Numbered from the stretch's first letter, positions 34,099 through 42,975 are shown. The stretch: DNA of 64,000 nt from Ardenticatenaceae bacterium (GCA_030065875.1 JASJCR010000010.1:32353-96352), one strand, 5' to 3'. Numbers and translations are program-made. Notes: generated from the sequence alone by a model not told the origin.

Positions 34099-34722
34099 TT
34101 AACGGCCGCGGGCAGCTTTCTTCTTGTTTTTGGCTTCCGCAGCTTCTACGCGCCGGCGCTCTTCATCGGCCGCTCGGCCAGGGGCAATGGCTCGCCAGTA
34201 GCTGATCGGTTTAGACAGGCGCTCTTTGTCGTGAATGTGCGAAGCGGAGCGATCATAGCTGGCCATTTCGTAGTCATGGTCCATCTTGATGGCGTCAAAC
34301 GGACAGTACTCAGAGCAGTACCCGCAGTTCATACAAATGTCGATGTCGATGTAAAACCCTTCGGGTTCCGGTTTTGGCCGGCCGTTTGGCTTTTTACCAC
34401 GCTCGATCCAGATACATTGCGGGGGGCAAACCTTGGCGCAAATGCCACAGGATGTACACCAATCTTTACCCGCTTTTTGTCCTGGAGCTGGATCATCCAT
34501 AATCAAAAACGGCACAAATCGAAACCGCTCCGGCATCTCAAGCTTCTCTTCGGGGTACATCACGGTAATCGCCCCTTCCGTTTTTAAGCTCTGGCGGACT
34601 TTTAACGCCTCATCATTGTAGTAGCGACCACCTTTGCCGGCCCAATTAAACTCATCGGTATAAGTTCCGATAAAATGTTTGATAGTCGTTGTTAATCCCT
34701 TAACAAATCCAAATCCGTACAT
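34099..34722 (-). CDS. nuoI: NADH-quinone oxidoreductase subunit I
   Basis: A 207-residue NuoI that carries the two 4Fe-4S clusters (N6a, N6b) bringing electrons to the quinone site of complex I. Both ferredoxin motifs are complete: CTSCGICAKVCPPQC (about residues 88-102) and CMNCGYCSEYCPFDA. The C-terminal 40 residues are Arg/Lys/Ala-rich, somewhat longer than usual. It is the last gene of the operon and lies 44 bases after nuoCD, directly before a terminator. No nuoH lies between D and I, unlike the common order. Confidence 0.95.
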   Translation of the reverse strand: MYGFGFVKGLTTTIKHFIGTYTDEFNWAGKGGRYYNDEALKVRQSLKTEGAITVMYPEEKLEMPERFRFVPFLIMDDPAPGQKAGKDWCTSCGICAKVCPPQCIWIERGKKPNGRPKPEPEGFYIDIDICMNCGYCSEYCPFDAIKMDHDYEMASYDRSASHIHDKERLSKPISYWRAIAPGRAADEERRRVEAAEAKNKKKAARGR

Positions 34723-34766
34723 TCAAGGTTCTCCAGAATAGTTGTTTTGCTCCAGGCAAAACTAAA

Positions 34767-36578
34767 TTAACGATCGGTTTCACCCAATACGATATCGATA
34801 CTGCCTAAAATAACCACTAAATCAGCCACTTTATCGGTCTTTGACATCAGACCTAAAGGAGTCAGATTGATAAACGATGGGGCGCGAATATGATACCGTT
34901 CCGGATTGGTACCCTTTGGCTTGGCGGTGACATAATACCCGAGTTCTCCTTTCGGATTTTCCACTCGGCCGTAGGCATCGCCGCCTTGAGGCACGCGAAT
35001 ATTGTATTGTGGATCCCCTTCAAGAATCGGCGCGCCGGCCGTCTGCTTGAGATAAGGCAGCACCTGACGGCAGATTTTGAGGCTTTGATGCATCTCTTCA
35101 ACGCGAATCATGTAGCGATCAAAGACGTCGCCCCCTTGCCGAACGGGAATATCAAAATCAAGATGTTCGTAATAAGAGTATGGGTCTTGCTTGCGGACGT
35201 CGTAATTAACCCCGCTGCCGCGCAGCATCGGGCCACAGGCGCTGTAAGCGATGGCCTCTTCCCGGGTCATTATACCGATGCCCACACAGCGTTCACGGAT
35301 AATCTCGTTTCCGGTCAAATAAATATCAAGCTCATCCAGGATTTTGGGCAATCTTTCGTAAACGAGTTCCGTCAGGAAAGCCATCGTCTCCTGCCCCCGG
35401 ACAGCCGGAGGAAGATCGTAAGCCAGCCCACCGAAGCGCATGTAGTTGCACATCATGCGGGAACCGGCCGTGGCTTCAAATAAGTCGAGAATCAGCTCGC
35501 GCTCAATGGTCAAATAAAGCATCGGCGTCTGGAACGCCCCCAGATCGTTGATCAGGAAACCGATCGACCATAGATGGTTACAAATGCGAGTTAATTCGAC
35601 CATCAAAATGCGGATCCACTCAGCCCGTTCGGGAGGGGTGACACCCAACAATTTTTCAATGGCCATCACATATCCCTGGTTGTTTCCCATCGAACTGATG
35701 TAATCAAGGCGATCGGTGTAGGGAATATTTTGTAAAAATGTATTTCGCTCACCGATTTTTTCGTGATTGCGATGGAGATATCCCATGACCGGCTTTAAAT
35801 CAATGACCGTTTCTCCATCGAGGGTAACCACCATGCGGAACACGCCGTGGGTTGAGGGGTGCTGCGGCCCGATATTGACGGTGACGATATCGGTGCGGAT
35901 ATCGGTTTTGCTCTTCGGCCGGCTAACGGTCATCCCCGAATAAATTTCCTCATCGGTGTCGTTATCTAACCCTTCCGGGAGCCAACCAGCCGGGTATTTT
36001 ACGTTCTTACCAAAAGCGGTGCGCTCTTCAGCACGGAACACATGCCCTTCAGGCCAGCGGCTCTTAAACGGCTTATTATCTTGTTCGTAAAATGCCTCAC
36101 GCCAATCTTTGCGCAGCGGGTGTCCTTCAAAGCCATCCCACATCAGGATGCGGCGCAGATCGGGGTGGCCGGGGAAATTAATACCCAATAAATCAAACGC
36201 TTCACGCTCTTGGAAATCTGCACCAGGCCACATGGGCGTTAATGAAGGCACATCCGGCTGATCACGATCCACCTGCGTCTTTAGCACGACCGCACCGCCG
36301 CCCGCATCGAGGTTATAGGTGTGGTAAACCACCTCCATTTTTCCGTCGTCAATTAGATCAACGCCGGTTACGCTCGAGAGATACTCAAATCCCAACTCAT
36401 CTTTGAGCGTTTTGGCAACCTCCAGCAATTTTTCCGGGGGAACCATTATTCCGGTGTAATTTGGGCGTGAATCATCGCTCAATTCCGGAAATTTCTCTTT
36501 GAGAGTGGCTGTTGCCTGTTCAACAGGATCAACTGAGGGAACTTCTGGCTCGTCGATTTCAATAATTGGGTCGGCCAT
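34767..36578 (-). CDS. nuoCD: NADH-quinone oxidoreductase subunits C and D, fused
   Basis: A 603-residue fusion of NuoC (about residues 25-185; signature [20 protein letters not shown], 124-143) and NuoD (about 225-603; starts [15 protein letters not shown], with YHIRAPSF near the end). Together with NuoB and NuoI it makes the Q-module where electrons reach quinone. A roughly 40-residue linker joins the two parts. C-D fusions are known in Enterobacteria and some other phyla. The preceding gap (36579-36701) contains a heptad array. The protein ends with the conserved [15 protein letters not shown]. Confidence 0.96.
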   Translation of the reverse strand: MADPIIEIDEPEVPSVDPVEQATATLKEKFPELSDDSRPNYTGIMVPPEKLLEVAKTLKDELGFEYLSSVTGVDLIDDGKMEVVYHTYNLDAGGGAVVLKTQVDRDQPDVPSLTPMWPGADFQEREAFDLLGINFPGHPDLRRILMWDGFEGHPLRKDWREAFYEQDNKPFKSRWPEGHVFRAEERTAFGKNVKYPAGWLPEGLDNDTDEEIYSGMTVSRPKSKTDIRTDIVTVNIGPQHPSTHGVFRMVVTLDGETVIDLKPVMGYLHRNHEKIGERNTFLQNIPYTDRLDYISSMGNNQGYVMAIEKLLGVTPPERAEWIRILMVELTRICNHLWSIGFLINDLGAFQTPMLYLTIERELILDLFEATAGSRMMCNYMRFGGLAYDLPPAVRGQETMAFLTELVYERLPKILDELDIYLTGNEIIRERCVGIGIMTREEAIAYSACGPMLRGSGVNYDVRKQDPYSYYEHLDFDIPVRQGGDVFDRYMIRVEEMHQSLKICRQVLPYLKQTAGAPILEGDPQYNIRVPQGGDAYGRVENPKGELGYYVTAKPKGTNPERYHIRAPSFINLTPLGLMSKTDKVADLVVILGSIDIVLGETDR

Positions 36579-36605
36579 ATTTACTATCCTTAAGAGGTTG
36601 TTCGC

Positions 36606-36696
36606 TATAGGTTAAAGGCAAATCGTTATCGGTTATTTTAGCCTCTCTAGGTTTAGAGTCGTTATAACATCCATTAACCAATAACAAATAACCAAA
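36606..36696. repeat. Heptad repeat array inside the nuo operon
   Basis: Thirteen 7-base units, e.g. TATAGGT, TATCGGT on the left and AACCAAT, AACAAAT on the right, so the array is again a palindrome. It separates nuoB from nuoCD within one operon; a hairpin there could affect mRNA stability or the ratio of subunits (inference). Confidence 0.8.
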
Positions 36697-36701
36697 ATTT
36701 A

Positions 36702-37340
36702 CTACTCTTCATCCGCTGGTGGTGCCGTCAACTTTGCTTCCTTGCGGATCAAATCCAGCTGCCGCATATCAACCAGGTCTGGGCCTAAAACCGGAATCGG
36801 GACTAGTTCGGTCGGATCCCCTTTACGATACCATGGCACCGTGGTCAGAGATTGCTGATCGATTTTTTCCTGCAGCGAAATAAGCCCGTGTATCAAAGCC
36901 TGCGGGGTAGGTGGGCATCCTGGAACATAGACATCAACCGGGATAAATTTATCAATGCCATCAACGACGTTATAACCCTCTTTAAAAGGGCCGCCACCGT
37001 TGGCGCACGCCCCCATGCTGAGAACATAGCGTGGTTCGGGCATCTGGTTATAAAGCCGCACAATAGTTGGCACCATTTTCTTGGTCACCGTTCCGGAGAC
37101 GATCATCAGGTCAGCTTGCCGCGGAGTTGCGCGAAACACCTCCATACCAAACCGGGAAAGATCATAGCGACTGGTGGCGGTACAAATCATTTCAATGGCA
37201 CAGCAGGCCAGTCCAAAAACCATCGGCCACACTGAATTTCGGCGGGACCAATTGTAAATTTTGTTTAAGCTGGTAATAAATACATTTCCGGCTAATTCAT
37301 CAGGGATGGGTATATCGGAGGCAATATCAGCTGACGTCAT
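36702..37340 (-). CDS. nuoB: NADH-quinone oxidoreductase subunit B
   Basis: A 212-residue NuoB holding the terminal 4Fe-4S cluster N2. Cluster ligands are seen in LACCAIEMI (tandem Cys), [10 protein letters not shown] and [11 protein letters not shown]. Residues 1-30 and the C-terminal 40 residues ([13 protein letters not shown] onward) extend beyond the core. It lies 5 bases after iscX. NuoA, which normally precedes NuoB, is absent here, so membrane-arm genes must be elsewhere if a full complex is made. Confidence 0.96.
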   Translation of the reverse strand: MTSADIASDIPIPDELAGNVFITSLNKIYNWSRRNSVWPMVFGLACCAIEMICTATSRYDLSRFGMEVFRATPRQADLMIVSGTVTKKMVPTIVRLYNQMPEPRYVLSMGACANGGGPFKEGYNVVDGIDKFIPVDVYVPGCPPTPQALIHGLISLQEKIDQQSLTTVPWYRKGDPTELVPIPVLGPDLVDMRQLDLIRKEAKLTAPPADEE

Positions 37341-37345
37341 CGGGA

Positions 37346-37543
37346 TTATTTCTCCTCAAACCAGGTTATCTGGATATCCGTTAATATTCTTTCTGTGACC
37401 AGACCAGGATCGTCGTCAAAATTTGGAAGCGACTCAATTAATTGGGCCAGTTGGTTTAATCCGACATCGGCCGGATCAAGGTGGGGGTGTTGTTCCATCA
37501 AAGCCACCGCAATCGCATAGGTTGAATCCCAGGAAAGCGTCAT
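37346..37543 (-). CDS. iscX: IscX-like Fe-S cluster assembly adaptor
   Basis: A 65-residue acidic protein that matches IscX over its whole length: a [20 protein letters not shown] helix-turn region, [17 protein letters not shown], and the hallmark FDDDP followed by ITWFEEK. In E. coli IscX binds IscS and tunes cluster assembly as a frataxin-like regulator. Here it is the first gene of an operon for three Fe-S or Q-module proteins, with nuoB 5 bases away. No isc genes are adjacent. The call rests on alignment from memory to E. coli IscX and is strong for such a short protein. Confidence 0.88.
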   Translation of the reverse strand: MTLSWDSTYAIAVALMEQHPHLDPADVGLNQLAQLIESLPNFDDDPGLVTERILTDIQITWFEEK

Positions 37544-37689
37544 GACTGTACCCCATTCATCGAGATTGGTTTATTAAATAAATACACACAGCAACATCGG
37601 CCACAGTTGACCATAATAATACCCAAGTATAGCAATTATGACCATAGTTTGCACCTTTTTTCACAAACAAATCTGATATTATTCTTCTT

Positions 37690-38805
37690 ATGAACGTCAT
37701 GCTCATCTCACCCTATCACAGCGGCAGCCATCAGGCGTGGGCGGCCGGCTGGATGGCTCATACTTCCCACAATATGACCTTATTGAGTTTGCCCGGCCGT
37801 TTCTGGAAATGGCGGATGCAGGGCGCGGCGGTGACTCTGGCCCGCCAATTTTTACAATCTCCGATTGTGCCGGATGTGATCGTGGCTGACGATATGCTTG
37901 ACCTGGCCACATTTATGGCCCTCACTCGGAAAAAAACCGCCGGCGTGCCGGTTGTGCTCTATATGCACGAAAATCAGGTGACCTATCCGCTGCCGGAAAA
38001 TCCCAAATCTGGGCCGATGCGGCGCAACTGGGGTGTTCGCGAAAGAGCGTACGGCCTGCTCAACTGGAAAGCGATGCTTACGGCCGATCAAATTTGGTTT
38101 AACTCTGAATATCACCGCCATATTTGGTTTGAGGCTCTTCCCCTGTTTTTAAAGCATTATCAGGAATATCGGGAATTGGAAACAATTCCTGACCTGAAAA
38201 AAAAGTCCCACGTTATGCCGGTAGGGGTGGAATCTCCCTCCGGATCACCCGCTTCTCATTCCCTTCCGCTCATTCTCTGGAATCAACGCTGGGAGTTCGA
38301 CAAAAATCCGGCCGGCTTTTTTGCAGCCCTTGCGGCCGTTCAGAAACAGGGGCTGTCATTTCAGCTGGCTATCTGTGGTGAAAACTTTCAAAAGGCTCCC
38401 CAACCTTTCCTCAATGCGCAGCAGCAATTTAAAAATGAGCTGATCCATTTTGGCTATGCAGACCCCGCACGGTATGGAGAACTGCTGTGGGAAGCAGATG
38501 TAACAATTTCTACCGCCTATCATGAATTTTTCGGCATCAGCATGGTTGAAGCCATCATGGCTCAAACCTTTCCTATACTTCCTAACCGCTTGAGCTATCC
38601 TGAACTGCTGCCGGAAAAATATCACCGCACCTGTCTGTACCACACCGCGGTTGAACTCGTTGAAAAAATCTGTTGGAGTTTGACCCATGTCGATCAGGCC
38701 CGCCAGCAAGCCACCTTACTGGCAAATGAGATGAAAAAGTACGATTCAGCCGCAATTTCTGTGCAATATGACCAAAAATTATCCCTTCTGAAGCGCTTCA
38801 TCTAG
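37690..38805 (+). CDS. DUF3524 glycosyltransferase, homologue of tRNA-queuosine mannosyltransferase
   Basis: A 371-residue GT-B glycosyltransferase. The N-terminal DUF3524 domain (about residues 1-168) is recognisable from LISPYHSGSHQAWAAGW, LLSLPGRFWKWRMQG and YMHENQVTYPL. The C-terminal half is GT4-like, with WNQRWEFDKNP, HEFFGISMVEA and PNRLSYPELLP. The animal homologue GTDC1/QTMAN adds mannose to queuosine in tRNA-Asp. Whether bacterial members act on tRNA is not established. It is a single gene, divergent from the iscX-nuo operon. Confidence 0.85.
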   Translation: MNVMLISPYHSGSHQAWAAGWMAHTSHNMTLLSLPGRFWKWRMQGAAVTLARQFLQSPIVPDVIVADDMLDLATFMALTRKKTAGVPVVLYMHENQVTYPLPENPKSGPMRRNWGVRERAYGLLNWKAMLTADQIWFNSEYHRHIWFEALPLFLKHYQEYRELETIPDLKKKSHVMPVGVESPSGSPASHSLPLILWNQRWEFDKNPAGFFAALAAVQKQGLSFQLAICGENFQKAPQPFLNAQQQFKNELIHFGYADPARYGELLWEADVTISTAYHEFFGISMVEAIMAQTFPILPNRLSYPELLPEKYHRTCLYHTAVELVEKICWSLTHVDQARQQATLLANEMKKYDSAAISVQYDQKLSLLKRFI

Positions 38806-39047
38806 CCAACCCATCCTAAACTGCTTCACACCTTTAACAGTTTCAGCTATAGTTTTCGTGTCAACTAATATTGAGGGGGAAATTCCCTCAATTTTTGGTA
38901 TTGTTTGCAAGTCTGTTTATCATCAAAAACGAATTAAAACAGGCGTGCAGCTTACAGCAATCACCCTTCTAAATATCAAACTGATTGGTCGAAGGGGATT
39001 GGTGTAAAAGAACTAAGATTGTGTTTAATAACTCATTAAAGACGATG

Positions 39048-39142
39048 CCTGAGCCTGTCGAAGGGCGGTCCCTGAGCCTGTCGAAGGGTGAGTCGGATAT
39101 TAACGGCTATGTGCGGTGCCGCTTTGGCTTCGACAAGCTCAG
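39048..39142. repeat. GAGCCTGTCGAAGG dispersed repeat cluster
   Basis: Two direct copies of CCTGAGCCTGTCGAAGGG (39048-39065 and 39071-39088) and one inverted copy CTTCGACAAGCTCAG (39128-39142), which can pair into a hairpin. This short motif is a common intergenic repeat in many bacteria. It is the only structure I see in the 412-base gap 38806-39217; I see no gene there. Confidence 0.75.
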
Positions 39143-39217
39143 CCGGCGCTTTTCTTGGGTTTTTAAACACGTTCGCACAATTAATACAAATTAGCAATAG
39201 AAAGGGAAATTATCGCG

Positions 39218-41344
39218 ATGCAGCAAATGCCTCCAAAATTAGAAAAATTGCCCGAATTGGCCAACAATCTTTGGTGGAGTTGGAACCAGGAAGCCCGTGA
39301 GGTCTGGCGACGGCTAGATTATCCTCTCTGGCGATCAACCACCCATAACCCGGTGCGCATGCTCCACGAGATTTCAAGCGAACAGCTTGAGAAAAAAGCT
39401 AATGACCCAGCCTTTATCCGACGGCTCAACAAGGTTTTACTCAACTTTGAAAAAGCGATGTCCTTCGAAGGCAGCTGGTTTAATACCACTTATCCGCAGT
39501 TAACTGACAAAAAAATCGCCTATTTTTCGGCCGAGTTTGGGCTTCACGTCTCGCTGCCCATCTACTCCGGCGGTCTAGGCATTCTCTCCGGTGATCACGT
39601 TAAAGAAGCGGGAGACCTGGGATTGCCGTTTGTCGGCGTTGGTTTTATGTATCCGCAAGGCTACTTCCGCCAGCGGCTCCCCGCGCACGGGTGGCAGGAA
39701 GCGGTTTACCAACAGCTTGAGCTGGATAAATCACCGGTCAATATCGCCCGGGATGAGCAAGGAAACGAAATTCGCATCTCAGTTAAAATTGGCGATTCAG
39801 AAGTATGGGCTCGCATATGGAATGTCGAGGTTGGTCGGGCCACGCTTTATTTAATGGACACCGATATCGAGGCAAACGACCCCTGGAACCGCGAGATCTC
39901 CGCTCGCCTTTACGGCGGTGATACGGAGATGCGCATCCGGCAAGAAATTATGCTGGGGATCGGTGGGGTTCGCGCTTTGCGAGCTCTGGGGGTCCAACCT
40001 GATGTCTGGCACATGAACGAAGGGCATTCCGCCTTTTTGGTGCTGGAACTGGTGCGCGAAATTATCACCCAAAACGGCATGAGCTTTCACGATGCGGCCC
40101 TGCAGGTACGGCCGCACTGTATTTTTACCACCCATACACCGGTCCCGGCCGGGCATGATGCCTTTGCCTTCGACCTGATGGATCGCTACTTCTGGGATTA
40201 CTGGGAGCAGGTGGGGCTTGACCGGGAAGGGTTTATGAATCTCGGCAAACATCAGGAAGCATGGGGAGAGGCTTTCAACATGACCGTCCTGGCCCTTAAT
40301 ATGTCCGGTTATGCCAACGGCGTTAGTCAGCTTCATGCTGAAGTGTCACGCAATATGTGGGGTTCAGTGTGGCCAGAAATCGCCGATGAAAAAGATATTC
40401 CCATCATCGGCATCACCAACGGCATCCATGTACCAACCTGGATCGCCATGCCGATGAACAATTTATTCAGCCGCCGCTTAGATCCCAAATGGTTGGTTAA
40501 ACATGATGACCAGGCTTTGTGGGAGTTAGTCGACCAAATTCCGGACGATGAGCTGTGGCAGGTTCACAGCGAACTGCGCTACAAACTGCTGTCAGAAATT
40601 CGCGAACGGGCTCGCCGCCGCTGGGTTCAGGGGAATCGAGACGCAACCGAAGTCATCACCACCGGCGCATTCCTCGATCCGGACGCCTTAACGATCGGTT
40701 TTGCCCGGCGATTTGCCACCTACAAACGGGCAACCCTGATTTTCCGCGATCCGGATCGTCTCAAACGGCTCTTGCTCAATCGCGACCGGCCGGTCCAAAT
40801 CATCTTTGCCGGGAAGGCCCATCCGGCCGATGATCCGGGCAAACATATGATTCAAACCATCTACAATATCGCCAAATCTCAGGAGTGGGGCGGTCGCATC
40901 GCCTTCCTTGAAGATTACGATATGCATATGGGTCGTTATCTCAAACAGGGGTCGGATGTGTGGTTGAACAACCCGCGCCGGCCGCGTGAAGCGAGCGGAA
41001 CCAGCGGCATGAAAGCGGCTTTGAACGGGGTGCCAAACCTGTCTATTTTAGATGGATGGTGGGTTGAAGGGTACAACGGGGCCAACGGTTGGGCCATCGG
41101 TTCAGAGCATGAATACGACAATCCGGAAGTCCAGGACGCCTCGGATGCGGAATCGCTGTACCAGCTTCTCGAGCAGGAAATTGTTCCCCTGTACTATGAT
41201 CGCGACCGGGACGGGATCCCCCGCGGTTGGGTGCAGGTCATGCGTGAATCCATTCGTTCTAATACCGCAAAATTTAGCATGCGGCGCATGGTGAAAGAGT
41301 ACGCCGAACAGCTGTATATCCCGGCCATGAATGGCGACGAATAA
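39218..41344 (+). CDS. glgP: Alpha-glucan (glycogen) phosphorylase
   Basis: A 708-residue phosphorylase of the short, GT35-like type that releases glucose-1-phosphate from glycogen or maltodextrin. The DUF3417 N-terminus (NNLWWSWNQEAREVWRRLD) and the pyridoxal-phosphate lysine region SGTSGMKAALNGVPNLSILD (about residues 596-615) are clear, as are FSAEFGLHVSLPIYSGGLG and THTPVPAGHDAF. It lacks the regulatory N-terminal extension of animal enzymes. AAAGGGA precedes the ATG by 9 bases. A palindromic heptad array follows the stop. Confidence 0.94.
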   Translation: MQQMPPKLEKLPELANNLWWSWNQEAREVWRRLDYPLWRSTTHNPVRMLHEISSEQLEKKANDPAFIRRLNKVLLNFEKAMSFEGSWFNTTYPQLTDKKIAYFSAEFGLHVSLPIYSGGLGILSGDHVKEAGDLGLPFVGVGFMYPQGYFRQRLPAHGWQEAVYQQLELDKSPVNIARDEQGNEIRISVKIGDSEVWARIWNVEVGRATLYLMDTDIEANDPWNREISARLYGGDTEMRIRQEIMLGIGGVRALRALGVQPDVWHMNEGHSAFLVLELVREIITQNGMSFHDAALQVRPHCIFTTHTPVPAGHDAFAFDLMDRYFWDYWEQVGLDREGFMNLGKHQEAWGEAFNMTVLALNMSGYANGVSQLHAEVSRNMWGSVWPEIADEKDIPIIGITNGIHVPTWIAMPMNNLFSRRLDPKWLVKHDDQALWELVDQIPDDELWQVHSELRYKLLSEIRERARRRWVQGNRDATEVITTGAFLDPDALTIGFARRFATYKRATLIFRDPDRLKRLLLNRDRPVQIIFAGKAHPADDPGKHMIQTIYNIAKSQEWGGRIAFLEDYDMHMGRYLKQGSDVWLNNPRRPREASGTSGMKAALNGVPNLSILDGWWVEGYNGANGWAIGSEHEYDNPEVQDASDAESLYQLLEQEIVPLYYDRDRDGIPRGWVQVMRESIRSNTAKFSMRRMVKEYAEQLYIPAMNGDE

Positions 41345-41345
41345 A

Positions 41346-41408
41346 TGTTGAACTTCTAATTTAAAGAAGTTCAACATTAGAAGTTCAACTTCTTCGAGAA
41401 GTTGAACT
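41346..41408. repeat. Heptad repeat array, palindromic, after glgP
   Basis: Nine 7-base units using AAGTTCA-type heptads (41367, 41381) and their complements TTGAACT, CTTCTAA. It folds into nested hairpins and probably ends both the glgP transcript and the small minus-strand frame that stops at 41385. Confidence 0.8.
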
Positions 41409-41587
41409 TCTCTCCTCCACTTTGACCCGCACAGCCCCATCGGCCGCGTGCACGAAAAATTCTCCCTCGCCTTGATAAACAGCTTGCCCGGGATTTTTTC
41501 CAGATTCTCTTTTTCAACCAAATTGACGTTCACCACCTCGTAAGATTTTCCGTTGATTTCAGGATTTTGAGTGTAGCCCACAACCAA
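41385..41587 (-). pseudogene. Possible small protein gene interrupted by a frameshift in an A6 run
   Basis: On the minus strand, 41587 down to about 41500 reads VVGYTQNPEINGKSYEVV and VNLVEKENLEK with gene-like codons. After a run of six A (41494-41499) the same frame turns unlike protein (two Cys, MGLCGSKW), while another frame gives NPGQAVYQGEGEFFVHAADG and VRVKVEE to a stop at 41385, within the heptad array. Adding one A would join them into about 67 residues. It may be a decaying gene, a sequencing error or a frameshifted gene. Start codon unclear (TTG). Low confidence. Confidence 0.3.
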
Positions 41588-41600
41588 GGATAATTGCCGA

Positions 41601-41951
41601 ATGAGTGAAAATAGTGATGGTCAGGAAAAACGGGTTAGCCGCTGGGCGTGTTTGCCCGTCATAGTGATATGGGCTGTGTTGTTTACCCTGCCGATTATCG
41701 GCTGCCGTCTGATCACCAACGGCCAGGTTCAGTGGGGTGGGCCAGGCGGCAGCCAGGTTCGCGTTTTTTTGCTCCAGGATTCCAACCAGGAAGGGATCGG
41801 TGTGCAGCGCACGCGCCCGCGCGGCCCGGATGACAGCTGCCTGGAAACGAGCGTCAATTATTTTATGTGGGTTGGAGAAAGCGACAACAGTGTGATGTGT
41901 CAATGCGCACCTGAAACAGCTGATCCACCGAACGGGTGTACCCTTCCATAA
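41601..41951 (+). CDS. Hypothetical protein with N-terminal membrane segment
   Basis: A 116-residue protein without recognised family. Residues 14-34 are hydrophobic and end in IIGCRLITNG, so it may be a membrane anchor or a lipoprotein with Cys35 (the preceding IIG is a poor lipobox). The rest is small and polar, with several Cys (SCLETS, MCQCAPE) that could form disulfides outside the cell. No clear ribosome site. It precedes another membrane protein gene by 20 bases. Confidence 0.55.
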   Translation: MSENSDGQEKRVSRWACLPVIVIWAVLFTLPIIGCRLITNGQVQWGGPGGSQVRVFLLQDSNQEGIGVQRTRPRGPDDSCLETSVNYFMWVGESDNSVMCQCAPETADPPNGCTLP

Positions 41952-41971
41952 AACCGATTATAATAGGCGTT

Positions 41972-42493
41972 ATGCTTTCAAATGAGAATCAATACCCTCT
42001 TGAAGCTGAACCACAAGCTGTATTTGAGCCATCTGTGGAGCAGCTGGAGCGGGCCCAAAAACATAGGCGGTATGAATGGTTGACCCTTTATGTGCCTCTT
42101 ATCTTCATGGGGCTGCTGGTGGTGCTGGCGATCGTTGGGGGGATTTGGGGTACAACGGCCGGTTTTGGCAATGAAGTCAACCGCTGGCGGATCACCGTAT
42201 CGGCCATGGCTGATATCATTGTCATTGCCGTCACCCTCTCCATGACGGTGGCCTGCCTGATTTTGCCGATCCTGGGATTTGGTGGCTGGATTTACGGCCG
42301 TCAGCAGGGATGGAAGCCGTGGCAGACGACGCGGCACTTCCTATGGCGCGTTGATCAGGGTCTGACTAAAATTCAGGAACCCATCAAGGAACGATCTGAC
42401 CAGGTGGTTGAGGTGGTTATCAAAAGCCGGTCGCGGTGGGCTTACTTTGAAACCATCTGGCGCTGGATACGGTATTTGTTTACCGGAAAGTAG
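41972..42493 (+). CDS. Hypothetical two-helix membrane protein
   Basis: A 173-residue protein with an N-terminal polar region of about 40 residues, two transmembrane helices (about residues 40-62 and 86-112) and a basic C-terminal cytoplasmic tail containing WRVDQGLTKIQEPIKERSD, a possible coiled coil. I chose the ATG at 41972, preceded by AGGCG, over the upstream GTG at 41936, which lies inside the previous gene. No family recognised. Confidence 0.65.
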   Translation: MLSNENQYPLEAEPQAVFEPSVEQLERAQKHRRYEWLTLYVPLIFMGLLVVLAIVGGIWGTTAGFGNEVNRWRITVSAMADIIVIAVTLSMTVACLILPILGFGGWIYGRQQGWKPWQTTRHFLWRVDQGLTKIQEPIKERSDQVVEVVIKSRSRWAYFETIWRWIRYLFTGK

Positions 42494-42627
42494 TTTGCAA
42501 AATAACTTAAAAATACAAGTCCGCAGATTACAGAGAAAAATCTGCGGCCATCTGCGAACCTTTGGTTCTCCGCTACGCGCTCTGCGGGCATTTTCTTCAG
42601 AAAGCTTTTTGTTACTTACCTAAAAAA
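42491..42627 (+). repeat. Dispersed CCGCAGATTA repeat, copy 2
   Basis: It begins at the previous gene's stop with TAGTTTGCAA, holds TCCGCAGATTACAGAG and AATCTGCGGCCATCTGCG as hairpin arms, and ends TTTTTGTTACTTACCTAAAA. Same order as the copy at 19751-19890, with an extra GC-rich insert (CTCCGCTACGCGCTCTGCGG). Confidence 0.7.
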
Positions 42628-42654
42628 TCTTTGAAACGATTTGAGGACAGAAAA

Positions 42655-42888
42655 ATGGCACAACAGCCTTCAAATTTACCACAATCTGATCAGGGAAACT
42701 GGAAAACCAGCTACCTGGTTGGCGGTGTTGTAATCGGGGCAGTCCTGGGCTTGATTACCGCCTACTTCATGGTGCGCAACTCTGAAGAAACGCACGGCGG
42801 ACCCCCTGATATCAAAAGTATCGATATCGTACGATCCGGCGTAGGGGTTGCCGGATTAATTCGGGCAATTGCCTCTCTTGGGGATTAA
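42655..42888 (+). CDS. Small single-pass membrane protein (YtxH-like)
   Basis: A 77-residue protein: 15 polar residues, one transmembrane helix SYLVGGVVIGAVLGLITAYF (about 17-36), then a short polar region ending VGVAGLIRAIASLGD, which could be a second amphipathic or membrane segment. The glycine-rich helix resembles YtxH-like proteins. ATG 42655 has GAGGACAG upstream; longer frames run into the repeat. Function unknown. Confidence 0.65.
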   Translation: MAQQPSNLPQSDQGNWKTSYLVGGVVIGAVLGLITAYFMVRNSEETHGGPPDIKSIDIVRSGVGVAGLIRAIASLGD

Positions 42889-42890
42889 GC

Positions 42891-42975
42891 TGTTGACAAA
42901 AAAATGTCGGCAGATTACAAGGAAAATTCCGGACTAATCTGTGAATATCCATGTTAATCTGTGGCAAAATTTGTT
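42891..42975 (+). repeat. Dispersed CAGATTA repeat, partial copy 3
   Basis: CGGCAGATTACAAGG, ACTAATCTGTGAATATCC and GTTAATCTGTGGCAAAAT resemble degraded units of the repeat at 19751 and 42491. The rest of the gap to 43122 is AT-rich, without visible genes. Confidence 0.45.

Noticed and set aside
34890..35483. 197-residue frame opposite nuoCD
   Set aside because: Antisense shadow of nuoD.
39048..39142. GAGCCTGTCGAAGG cluster as an integron attC or attachment site
   Set aside because: No integrase nearby; the motif is a common short intergenic repeat found in many genomes.
39851..40336. 161-residue frame opposite glgP
   Set aside because: Antisense shadow of a conserved enzyme.
41102..41587. 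161-residue minus-strand frame over the glgP end
   Set aside because: Most of it is antisense to glgP, and codon use there is not gene-like; only the 41385-41587 part looks coding, in two frames.
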